This document shows positions 49,001-60,475 of a stretch of DNA of 64,000 bases, in pieces (positions within the stretch are counted from its first letter, which is position 1; each line of letters starts with the position of its first letter). Source of the stretch: Gymnogyps californianus (lineage: Eukaryota > Chordata > Aves > Accipitriformes > Cathartidae); contig NC_059481.1 of the NCBI RefSeq assembly GCF_018139145.2, forward strand, positions 16,418,368 through 16,482,367. The letters are read 5' to 3'. A program made the position numbers and the translations under genes. The notes under the pieces were generated by a model. It did no database searches and was not told where the DNA came from. It was given only the letters and a program-made list of their open reading frames with translations.

Positions 49001-52000
49001 AGGATAAAATCTAGTGCCTCTCCTGGCTTTTATCAGTAACGGAGCTGGCAGAGGCACTCTTGTTTCCTTCCAGACAGGGTCCAAGAGGGAGAGAACACAT
49101 TCACAATTCCCAGTGCATGCTAACGCATCCTTCCTTCCAAGACTGTTGAGGTCTCTGGAATATCTCTCCAAAGTTAATCATCCAAATCTACCTTGATATA
49201 ACACCACTGAACTTAGCAAGTCAGGGATACAGCTGGCTCGGCATCTCAGGAGAAATAATCAAAATAAAACATAACCATTTAAATTAGTACCTTCATCAAT
49301 GATCCAGCTAGTATCAGTGATCATCTTTTGTCATATATATAAAAAAAATTCCAATATATCATTCCTTGGGTACACATCAATAATGAGAAAGACAGATACT
49401 GTTGGCCCAGTGCCCCCGACAACATTCTTGTGTTGGGTTTTAGTGCTTCCTGAGTGCTTTGGGGACAGTGAGGCTCAAGAAAGCTATGTGTCCATTCTTC
49501 TCCATCAAGTGCCATTCTCCCCTGTTTCTAGTAACCATGTGAGTTCAAACACAATGGAACATCCCTCAGTGCCCTAACACTTGAATCTTTCAACCCGGGA
49601 ACAGGAAAGCAGATGGCCTGAGTGACAGCCGAAACCCACTGCAGCAGGCACCAGGGAGGACTTTTTCCAAAATCTGTTTCAAGGCAGCATTCATGGGACA
49701 CCTCAACAGATGGACTAGTGCACAGTATTTGGCAGGCAAGCACCCCATACTAACTTCTTGAAAGAGGTAAGGAATTATTCAGTCACCCTGAGAAAACAAT
49801 TGTTTGTTTGTACAGCAGCAAACTCGGTCTATTGGATTAAGAGACCATTGCTTTTCCAGAGTCATTCACAAAACACCTACGTTTGGCAAACATTGGAAGA
49901 GGGGCTGAGTGTTCTCAGAAAAAGGCTTCAAGCAGTCACATTAGTGCCAGAAAACAGGTCTTGTCCTATACAGGATTAAAAAAACCCCAAACCAGTTCCC
50001 CTGCCCCCCAAAAACCCAAACAAATAAGGAATAAGCCTTCTCCAGAAATGATGACAAGAAAACTGACCCTACTCAACCGGAAATGGGAATACAGAGCATG
50101 GAGGCCTAAATTACCTTCTTGCAAAATTTACAGACTTTTAAATGCACTTAAACAGCCCTCCCATATGAAAATATCGAGCACCTTCAACAAAAAAGTAGTA
50201 AATAGCAATAACACCCATGACTTTTGGGAGCAGACATGATATTTACATCTCATGTGGTTTTGGTCACATTTGCCTTAATACAACTGTCTTATTACCCATC
50301 AAGAAAGATGAGACCAGCCAGGATAGTCCTACTGACAAATTCCAGTTTTCTTGGAGATATGAGAGCCAAAGAATCCCCACAAAGTTCTCCCAGTTCTGTG
50401 ATTTGCTTTTTCAAACAATCTGAGAGCACCAAAGTCAGCATACCTTCAAACTCTTATTGTTTCATGTGGCACAAACCAAACAGATATGAGCACAGTTAAG
50501 CATGCGAGTTCTTAGTTAGCATCCTGTCAAATAATTAAAACAAACAAACTAATAAAAAACAGCTAACGTAGGAAAATCCTGCAGCAGTTCATCTAAGGAT
50601 CTACAAGGAAGACAAACACCCACCATATCCCAATTTGCTCAGAAACCCTTTCTCTCCTCTTCCCCCACTCGCCTCTCCCCCACTTCCTAAATGCCGTTAA
50701 TCCTTACATAGTTTTAAGAAGTGATGCCCTCAAGCCTAAAAGGTACAATTAGAACATCTTACAAAATGATTCACCAACCAATTAGTGCAAGGGGTTGGCG
50801 GAAATAATAGAAGCAAGAAAATAAAGCAAATAGGATGCAAACTTTTGCCTTGGGTAACCACTTCAGAAAACAGAACAAACAAGACCCTTAATTTGAACCT
50901 CCAGTCCTTAGATTACTACTAGATAACTGGTTTTTTCCTGTATTTTTCTTGCTGTTACAGCTGCTTCCAATTTGAGCCACTTTGGACCAGAACTGGAAGC
51001 AGAACTATCAGAAAGAAAATCATTCTTATTCTCAGCATCTGCTTTTGAATGAGATCCCCAGAGCACTGAGGGTCAGCTAAACACACACGTTAGAGATGAT
51101 TTTTTTTTAAAAGAAACTTTTGAATACTTTTGAGACTTACCCATACTTAGGAAAAGTGTAAGCTCTGGGGGACAGAAGAAATCAGAAATGAGGAAAAGTC
51201 TGTCAGACTTGCAAAGATGATATAAGCATTTTCCAGAAACGTACACCAGAAACCATAGAATATATCCTATTTCTTTACTTTTTCTTTCTGCAAGTATTTA
51301 TCAAATACGCTTTATGGCAAGAATATTGCTGAAACCATTTTTGTTGGTGGCCAAATACTGGCAAGAGGCCAAATTAAAATTATTTGTAAGTTTGTGCACC
51401 AGACTTCCAATTACAAGAACAATATACATCTTACTGGAGAACAGAAGCACTACCATGTGACATGCAAACTCCATCAAAACAATTCAATTTCTATTAACTG
51501 TAATAAACTGCTTATGAATAAAGCATACATAAAAGTTCCTCACAGAAATTTGGTAAGTGATCTTCAATAGTAAGGAAGATGAAGAAAATATGTCATTGCC
51601 TACAGATAACTATAAAGAAATAGTGCTGTAATTCAATGGACAAATCATACATAGGTAACAATTTGGCTAATTTGGGCAGAAACAGGTCAAACCAAAGAAG
51701 TCCACCTCTGAAGGACTAGAAAGAGGAAAGGCTTTCATTTTGGCATATTGCTTTAGTTCAGCCACACTTCCATGGTAAATCACTGGTTCATCACTCATTT
51801 TAAATAATTCAGCCCATGCTGGCCAGGTTAAAGGGGATGAATAATATCAGATCTTCCAATTAGACTAACTTTCACCACTTTTGTTGAACAAAGACATTTT
51901 GAATGACTATGAAGAAAGTCTTATGAACTGTATGGCCACGCTGCTCGGTGCTGATCTCTCTGCTTCCAGTGTCTCTGCAAAGCGATGGCTTTTCCCTCTA

Positions 52001-55000
52001 ATCAAGTCCGATGAGAAAATTTGGGGTATTCAATTCCTCTGACTTAGAAGTATTAAACTGGACAGGAAAAAAAAATAAAAAATCTTTTTTTCTCAGCTCT
52101 CCCAAAGGCTTTCTTCAAAGAGGGATCCATATCACTAGTAAAGTCTGCTTCAAAGGGCACCATCAAGATAGCTGTAATAATTTTAAAACTCGGTTGTTAT
52201 TCCTTGTTGTTTACAATCACTTCGAAGCAAGAAGCTAAAACCTATTTCCGTTAGTACTACATCTCCTCCACCAGGCACAACATGCCAAGGAAAATGCTTT
52301 TCCAACATAGCATGTACTCACAGAGCATGAAGCTGAATTTTTTAGATTCGCTGTATTACCAAGACATATGGTTTGGAGCTCAGCTGTATACCATGGCACA
52401 AAAGATATTAACTTGTAGGATGATAGATGCAGTAATGAATGGAACAGCACAGTGCAATACACTATAGAAGGGTCTTAATTAGTATACTAGGTAACAAGGA
52501 ATCGAGAAGAATGGTGAAACAGTGCAACACGATAGAACATGGTAACAGCAGAGATACGCAAGTTTAAAAATGAATCACACAAGAAACTTGGGAAAATATC
52601 AGATTGTGTCACTGGAGATTTGATTCTTTTGGGGTCATGATTGTACCTCACCGTACCTGTATTCAGCAGAACTTCTTACATTACAGCCTTGCATCCAGTC
52701 TTTTAAAAACAAAAGATGAGAAGGGGTTCTACATCCCACAAAAGGGAGGCAGCAATAAAAATCACATGGTAAGCTGGAGAGGTAAAATCTCCAACGAGGG
52801 AACAATGCAGACTGCCTTCACATGAGCAAAGAAATGATAAGAAGTTTCTTTTTTAATTGTTTTTTGTTTTGGCCATAGGGTTGTAAACTGGCAAGAAGCA
52901 GGAGGAAGAATTCCCTGCAGAAATTGGGTGCCTTGTTTTTAGCAACTTTCAAATGGTGACACTGCTCCTCTAAAACTGAATTGGGTAATCCAGACAAAAT
53001 GAAAAAGAGTTTGGATATTTTCTCCCCTTCTTTTCTTCTTCCTTAGGTTGAACAAAACCTTAGATAAAGGTCAATAGTTCCTTTAGTCTTATGTTTTGCT
53101 TCATTAGGGGTAGTTGGCTTGTTGCATTTCCATTGATCACACAGACAGGGAGATTCGACAGAGACAAACCATCTCCTCTCTCCTTTCATTTCCGCCCTCC
53201 TCTCCATTTGAAATCAAATTACTTTTAAACGAGGCTGGGGTCACTATTCTTTCTCATTTACGTATCAATAGTATCAAATTCCTGCCTTATCTTTCAAGTC
53301 ACTAAACTATTTTAAAAATGAAGGCTACATTTCAATCCAAGAGCGGACACACACATTCCTTGGAAAAAAATCCCACAGCATCTTTTCTGGACTCTCTATT
53401 AGAAAAATTAGGTTCTGGCCTAGTCCTCGGCCCTTCCTCGACATGTGGTGAGAGGGGGCACACTTACCAGCCTTGTGCAATTAATCTTTTAACCTCTTGC
53501 AGCCTCTATAAGGCTTTCTTGCTCTTCCTAAATCCTTTGCACAATCCCCATCAGATGCCTCTGTGCAAATCCAAGCACTGTATCTGTGCTCATAGCCAGC
53601 AAAGCAGCTACTTGAATGAATTACTTTCACCACTTACAAGCAGGAAGAAAGCTAAAGACCAGGATCCAGGTCTGCTGCTCTCTATTAGAAGTTTGACCAC
53701 TGATTCACTGAATGATGCTGGACTTGGGAGCCTCTGCTGCATATAATGAGATGTTTTAAATCCTAGCTGCTGTTTGTACTGTACTTCAAGGTATCAAAGT
53801 ATCAAAAACATAAGGGCATGCTTGTCCAGGGGAGATTCTGGATATAACCCTACAGGGAGATTAATCTTATACAATTAAGAAACTGATTCTATTCACAGTT
53901 AAACACAAATCTACTAATCCAAATATCAAAAAGCTCTAAATATAGGATGCTGACATCTGCCTGAGCATTAGTCTCAGTCTACTGTTTACACGCACATCCA
54001 CTTGAGGGTCCAAGGGTAAAGAACTCATGGTTGAAGTCTCTAGAAAAACATGACCTCTTAGGTGATTAATTTCCAGTTTACAGGAGTAATTTCAGGGCTT
54101 CCAGATACTAATGAAGTAGTTTTGGCCTGATAGATGGAAGCTGAGTATTAAACAGTATTATGCAATGAAATCTTCAGGCCAGCTTGTCAAGTCCGTGCCC
54201 TAAATAACCCACTTGTAAGAACAAGCAAACAAGCAAGCAAGAACCAACTCTAAAGACCACCAAAAGGAAGAGGAAATAGCCTATTAATATCAATTATTTG
54301 AAAGAGATACTTTTATGTACTTATATGCAGCTCCAGCGTAAATATCAACATAAGAACTTGTATTCCACTTTGATACTAACAAGTTGGGTACTTAGTGTAC
54401 TTTGACAAAATGAGTGGAAATACTTTAAAGCTGCCTGAATCAGAGAAACTGCAAAGTGTTTGTATTATCCTTATGATGAAGAAATGGTGAAGAAATGACC
54501 CCCCTCATGGGAATATTTATGTATCCTCTATCTTTGAGATGAATGATAATCCTAAACAAAGAGAAAAAAAAAAAAGGATATGTGACCTCATAAAAATAAC
54601 CCAATGATCCACCTCAGACTCAGCTTTTCAGGGTGTTCAGAATAGAAATTTCAGAACAGCTTTACAGCTTCCAGACTTCCTTACGGGCCATGAGAACATT
54701 GGATTCTGTCACCAGTCACAAGCCCTCATATATCAACTTGCTCTTGTCCTCAGTGGCTGCCTGTGGTCCTAATCAGTGATGAAAAAGAGGACAAGAAAGA
54801 ATGTAGAAAGTAATTTCACACATTTTAAAGGATTTCTTTAAAAAAAGAATCCTGAACCATCTGCATTAGGTCTTTCTGCTTATTTTTGGTACCTCTCCTG
54901 TATAATACAGGGCCTCTGTGGATGGCACAGTGCTTAAATGCAACATCTAAATGTGGTATTTAATGTTCTCTTCCTACTATTTCAAGCATCTAATGGCACA

Positions 55001-56421
55001 AATTAAGCAAGTTTGGGTTAAAGACCTCACAGATGCTGAAAGAGAACAAATCATCAGATATTGACACAATCTAATGTGTCACTGTTTTTAGGTCTGACTG
55101 TGGTTATCTAGGAAATCAGTGAAATCCTCCTCTGTGGAGATCACTAGGAGTTCTGTCATTGACTTCAGTCGAGGTAGATTTTCCCCCACTGTCTAAAAAA
55201 AGATTCAAAACCACTGTCTTGACCTGTGGTGCCTATTAAAAAAAAAAAAAAAACCATTAGCACTTCTCAGGAGTAGGGAGTGTTAGATGTAATGCCCAGG
55301 GCAATTACATTCTCCTTCTTTAAACTGTCTGCTGTTTTTTTCTTCTGTTTTTCCCGTCTTGGAATTGATGTGTGTATAGTAGAGCATGGTTAAAACAGCA
55401 GCTGAGTACTTCCTGGCTACATTCTACAGAGAGGTAAAAAGATTATTATAGAGCTTCCAAAGATAATAATTTGAATGTCATATTAATTAATTGTTATTTG
55501 TAATAATGGCTCTTTCCTTAAGGGTCTTTCAGGATCCTTAACTGCTTATTAATGCTGTATAGATAAGGATTGCTCCCTAGTGGGAGAAATGAGGTGGAAT
55601 ATGGAAGCCTTTCAGTGAAAGCAACAGGTTTGGGAAAGGAACAAGAGAAAGAATTCGCCATTTGAGTGAATGGAGAATTATGATCACTCAAATGCAATTA
55701 CCAGAGTTCATCCTGTGTACTTAAAAAGTGCCAGGAGATCTCATAGACTGACGTCTCTGATGCATTCGGTACAAGTACAGCCCTTCCTACCAAGACTGGA
55801 ACCTCATTTGATGTGGAATTTGGGTCTGTCTAGATCACAGTCACAGGCATACCTTAAGCTCATGGACAGCTGTCAAAACTAGCCTTAGATTAGCTACCTT
55901 TGGCTGTCAGTAACAGGCAACTCCAAATGCAGGATTCTCAGTGCAGGCTCTTAAATTTAGCCAGGTGAATGCTCAGGCAGCTAGCCTGTACCAAAGAGCT
56001 TGGTGCCACTAGTATTCAAGTTAATTACCTTAGAAATAGGCTCAAAGATGTCTGTGTGACCTGCCAACACATTTTTTACAGCACTGTGAATGCCCTTATA
56101 ACGAAAAGTGTCCTGTATCATCTCAAAAACACTCCTTCCTCCAGCTCGATGCTTTTGGCTCCAGACTAGAGTTTCTTTTTATTTTGCTGTTGAATGAAAC
56201 CTCAGAGCAAGGACTGTACTTTCTTGGCATAGAAGGTAAAAGAGTGAGGGATCATGGAAAGATTTCACTGAGGAGAAACTCAGAAGCATGGCTACATGGG
56301 TCTGGAGAGAGTAGACAATGCTAAGCATCAAGACAATGGCTGTCTCCTCCGCTTTACCCTTCCAAGCTCATGAGATGTGCATTAGGAGGGTGACACAGGG
56401 TTCTTTGAAAGATTTACTCAC
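46046..56421. other. Gene-free stretch, presumed AGBL1 intron
   Basis: This lies directly after the AGBL1 exon in the gene's direction, so it should be intron. The expected next exon was looked for on the minus strand and not seen. It contains a poly-A run at 55238 and an AT-rich block near 55440-55530. No mobile element was recognised. Confidence 0.6.
55238..55253. repeat. Poly-A run (16)
   Basis: A homopolymer with no recognised retroposed gene before it. Confidence 0.8.
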
Positions 56422-56598
56422 TTTGTAGAGTCCATGGCTGCAGCCGCAGTATGTGCTCTCCATGGTGTAGCTCCTCAACACACCCATTTCCTTCCATACC
56501 ACCACCCGGGCCGTTGACTCCCGGGACTTCTCCACCAGGAAGCTGCAGCTGTTCATGACAAATGCAGGGGCCACCTTATCCAGGATTTTAGGAAGGGT
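56422..56598 (-). CDS. AGBL1: AGBL1 (CCP4) internal exon with catalytic glutamate
   Basis: This is the next exon of the same gene, 177 bases or 59 codons, phase 0 at both ends. It begins T-L-P-K-I-L-D-K, continues [19 protein letters not shown] and [12 protein letters not shown], and ends G-L-Y-K. The glutamate of Y-T-M-E-S-T (exon residue 47, codon 56458-56460) is at the position of the general-base catalytic glutamate of M14 carboxypeptidases (Glu270 of carboxypeptidase A). The acceptor reads TTTTCTCATAG and the donor GTGAGTAAATC on the minus strand. The join from the preceding exon (G-Y-R then T-L-P-K) reproduces the family's unbroken G-Y-R-T-L-P-K-I-L. There are no stops or frameshifts, so the copy looks functional. 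The protein is expected in the cytosol. The exon coding G-L-Q-x-G-T-R-E-L-E-E-M-G should follow at lower coordinates but was not seen. Confidence 0.88.
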
Positions 56599-59500
56599 CT
56601 ATGAGAAAATATCAGCAGTGAAGAGAAAATGAATTGAACAGATGTGCATGTGTTTATATCATACACACATATAGAGAGAGACCTGTTTTTTAATGTGTAT
56701 ATAATCAAATCTGTCTGTAGACACTGTTACTGAGAGCTCCAACCAGTGCATTATGTCCATCCCATGTGAAATCCTCAGATTCTAACATTTGTTTCATCCC
56801 AAAGACTAAAATGCAAACCAGCCAGTACACTTGGTATATCTCACTCAAAATCAAACATTTTCACACCCAATAGTTTGGGACTGCTGAAGTCACAGAGTTT
56901 TGTTTACAAGCTGCTTCGACATTAACCTACACCTTCCTGTTGTGCTGCTGAGAGGGCTGCAGTCATGGTTCAGTACCCGATATTCCCGTTCTCCCCTCTC
57001 CAGCTACGCTATATATCCAGCCATCATGCATTCACAATTTGACAAGGGATTCAGCTATGGGAGGAGTTTTGTCTGAACCTAGCATAGAGCAGAGAAAGGG
57101 GATGTGTAGTCTCACAGAAGGTCGCACATAATTATATGAAAACAGAGCTCAACATTTAACTAATTTGCATTGTGAAACAAACCAAAATATTCTCATCTGA
57201 GTCCAAATGATATATTTTATACACTTCATTTAAAGAATCACAATAAAAAGTAATCATGAAAAGCCAGTAAAATTTACATCTTAGCCCAGAGTGATTTTCT
57301 TATTCTAGAAATCATGTTTCCCAACAGTAAAGTCTATAAACACTCCTAATACACTGCAGTATCAAATATTTCCATCAGTGCAGAGGCAACACTTAGTCAT
57401 TACACAGTGCTAAATATGTTACTTTTACACTCTATAAAAACATGTACTAGATACATTAACACTCAGTGTGCTCTATGTAGAAACTGGACCTTTAGATACA
57501 CACACACATATACACGCATGCGTGTACGTGTGTGTGTATGTCTAAATTTTAGTGCTGGTATACTAACGACAACATATGCCAAAAGACCATCTAGAGAAGA
57601 GCAAGCAAAATCAGGACACTCATTATTTCTTTGACGACAGCTTTCTTAAACATCTGAACTGAATGGAATCATATAGAAGGAGTTCCTGCTTATTGCTAAT
57701 GGCATTTACCCTTGAATTTCATTCAGTTTGGGCGGTGAAAGCCAACTAGCTAATTTCACTTTCCAATAACAATCAGTTTCACTGACTGATTCTGAGCAAT
57801 TGTAGTTCTGTTCTGTTGAGCTTTACTTCATAGCACTGTACAGGAATATTTGGTTTCATTGAAAGTGAAAGAATAATGTCTTTTCCTAAAACATGTTTGA
57901 TGTGAATGATACATCTTTGGCCTAAACTATTTTGCAATATCTCTTGCAAACAGCTTAACCATACACATCTCCATAACAAAAAAGTAAATTTCATTTTTCA
58001 GTATATTCTGGCTACAGCTGTCAATGGATTTTACCAGTTCTATAAGGTATAGAACTAAAGAACTATAAGGTCCATTTTTCAGAAGAAAAAACTGAGGTGG
58101 AGAAAACTGGAACAAAGCAAGAGATTCCATTTTAAATCTGAGATCACCACGAGCCTCACTCTTAAGTCAAGATCTCCAGTGTGCTACTAAGAGCTACAAC
58201 ACTCCCTTTCCTGTGGGCACACTGAACAGAGGAATCTTTAGAATTTACTGCTTGCCTTAGATGAAGCATCCAACATTTCTGGATTGCCTTCAATGTGCTA
58301 CTTGCTGCATGGGCATCACAAAATAGTATGCTTTCATGTAGTGCTTCCAGGTTTTCCTGGATTTGGATTGAACAAGAATTAAAAAAATGCAGCAGAGTCA
58401 TATCACCCAGATGTTTATAAGCCTCAGCACAACCATGAGATCCAGTTAAACTGTGTGTGAAGGTTCAGATAGTTTTCATTCTGCCCTTATCTGAACCAAC
58501 ACACAGATTTTTTTGTAAATATATACTATCAAATACAATAATGAGATCCCTAATCCAGTTTAGCTTTTTAAAACAATTGAAATTATATGTGTAATCAATC
58601 TTTTACATTTAATTAAATAAAAACGCTGGCAGGTAACAGTAATGTCTCTGTACGCAGGACTCATTTAGGAGCATTAGCAAATCTGAATTTAATATTCTTT
58701 TCATTTTACCAGCGTTCACTGGATTTCACACTAATGGTTCTTTCTTCTCTACTTATTCTTCTCATTAATTATCTTTCAATAGTATATTTTGAAAGAGTGA
58801 AAACACACCCTTTTAAAGGATGCTTTTACGATAATGCAGCAGTGTGACCGTGTTCCCTTTCTCATGCACAGCTAGATTTAACATGTACAACAGCAAAGGA
58901 AGCTACTCCCCTCACACAGGACCCTGTCCATAAACCTCCAATCCCATTAGGAGAGAATGGAATTATATTTCTTTAGTGATGTTCCTGCAGAGCTTGCTGT
59001 CAAAGTGGCCTGGAATGGCTATCAAAAGGACAAATATTCAAACTGGGCTTTGCAATGTCAACGCTGCGTAAGTCACGCAAGGCCATCAAATATCAGAAGG
59101 TAATGAAGACTCTTACTCCTGTATACTGCCGAGGGCTACAGCTGAGTCTATGACCTATGAGGCAAAGGCTGTTCCAAAAACCAACATTTTCTTGAGGTAT
59201 TTGGTTCCTGCTCCTGAGGAGAAAAATCAGTTGTGGAGGCCAGATTTATCCCCAACTACCTACAGAAGGCAGGAGAGAAACCTGTGCAAACTGTGCAAGG
59301 AAGCAGGTCTGAGACAGGGGTGATTATCTACTGCAGTTTGCAATTGCAGATGTGTTCTCCTATATACCTAGTTTCCCCAGTCTAAGATGGAACAGGGTGA
59401 CCCATAGGCAGGAACTGCAGTAGGCACCCATCTCCCGTTTTGTGCAAACCAGAAGATTTGAACCACAAAATCTTTCTTATAGGCCACTGCAGAGTATTCT

Positions 59501-60343
59501 TGGACAGCCTTGGAGCCTTTCTTCATTGCAGATTCAAGACAGGCTCCAGATGCTGACAGCAGCATTGGAATTCTGTTTGTGTAACAGTGAACCATCCTCA
59601 GCCTTTTCAAGCCCTCTGAATTCAAACACAGCAAAAGATGTCCTGACTGTAAGTACCCTCCCTGCTTTCTTTGTGAAACAGAATCTTTGCCACAGGGACC
59701 CCTCATGATGAACACTGGAGCACTTTCTTCCTGTAAAGTTTCAGTATGCTGTGTACAATGCCATAAGATGTACATGGAAGATGTGGCATCCTTATAGGAG
59801 GATAATTAGTATTTGTGCTGAAGTAGCGAAAATTATATAAAGACGTAAACTGAAAAAGACTTTTCAACCTCTTTCAGGTTGGAGTGAACCAAGCTATACC
59901 TCCATAACCAGTTTAAGGCCACAATTAATGTTTTGTGAAATTAACATTTTTTAAGACTGTAAAAAATTTTTTAGAGACTATACGTTGTTACGTAACTCCT
60001 ATTTATTTTCTTATTATTGTGGGATGAGGGGACAAAAGTGTATGCATATTTAGAAATCATAAAACACATAAAAACATGGCTGTCCTATTAGTCTGTAGCC
60101 AGAGATTATAACACAGCATCTTACTAAAATGAAATAAATAGGGACCCATCTACTGACAATATTCTTGCTAGTATCTGGTGCATGAAGATATTATGCGTGA
60201 TTTGAAACTCTCTGGACCATTACTCTTCTGGAATAAGGGAAGCTTGCACCCGTCTCCAAAATTTGTGAGCTGGCCGTATCTTAACTAGCTGCGTAGGTGC
60301 ACATACACACCAGTAATTGCAGAAAGGAACAAAGTAGACCTAC
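56599..60343 (-). other. AGBL1: AGBL1 intron between the two recognised exons
   Basis: This 3.7-kb intron is bounded by GTAGGT at its donor (60338-60343) and CATAG at its acceptor. It holds an alternating purine-pyrimidine palindrome at 57496-57541. It also holds an AT-rich stretch near 58560-58740 that resembles conserved non-coding DNA. A 135-codon open frame on the gene's strand (59368-59775) shows no family motif and is read as chance. No mobile element was recognised. Confidence 0.8.
57496..57541. repeat. 46-bp alternating purine-pyrimidine tract with palindromic core
   Basis: Every base from 57496 to 57541 alternates purine and pyrimidine. A CA-rich left half and a GT-rich right half meet at the self-complementary core GCATGC (57516-57521). 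The arms are near-perfect inverted repeats, differing by about two bases of length. Such a sequence can in principle form left-handed Z-DNA or a cruciform. It lies in the intron between the two AGBL1 exons. Confidence 0.9.
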
Positions 60344-60475
60344 CCTGTAGCCAACATCTTCTGTGATAACTGCTGTGTCAACCATGCAGCCTGCTTGCCA
60401 CAAGGTCTCTTTGATGCTGCAGCCATAAAGAAACACATTCTTTTTCTGGGAGTGTCCGTGGTAGTCACAAAACAC
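60344..60475 (-). CDS. AGBL1: AGBL1 (CCP4) internal exon with zinc-ligand histidine
   Basis: This is an internal exon of 132 bases (44 codons, phase 0 at both ends) of a cytosolic carboxypeptidase, a peptidase M14 family enzyme that trims glutamates from polyglutamylated tubulin and other proteins. Translation begins [14 protein letters not shown] and contains G-C-S-I-K-E-T-L-W. The first histidine of D-Y-H-G-H-S (exon residue 6, codon 60458-60460) lines up with the third zinc ligand of M14 enzymes. On the minus strand the exon follows a pyrimidine-rich acceptor ending CCCTCTCCCTAG and is followed by donor GTAGGT. AGBL1 is preferred over the paralogue AGTPBP1 because S-Q-K-K-N-V-F-L and L-W-Q-A match AGBL1 as I remember it, where AGTPBP1 has S-R-K-K-N-V-F-M and V-W-H-T. 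The open frame runs past the donor into the intron, so only the stated part is coding. The exon call is strong; the paralogue choice is inference. Confidence 0.87.

Noticed and set aside
59368..59775. 135-codon minus-strand frame in the AGBL1 intron as an extra exon
   Set aside because: It has no CCP similarity. The flanking exons already join in phase with the family's continuous G-Y-R-T-L-P-K sequence, so nothing is missing between them.
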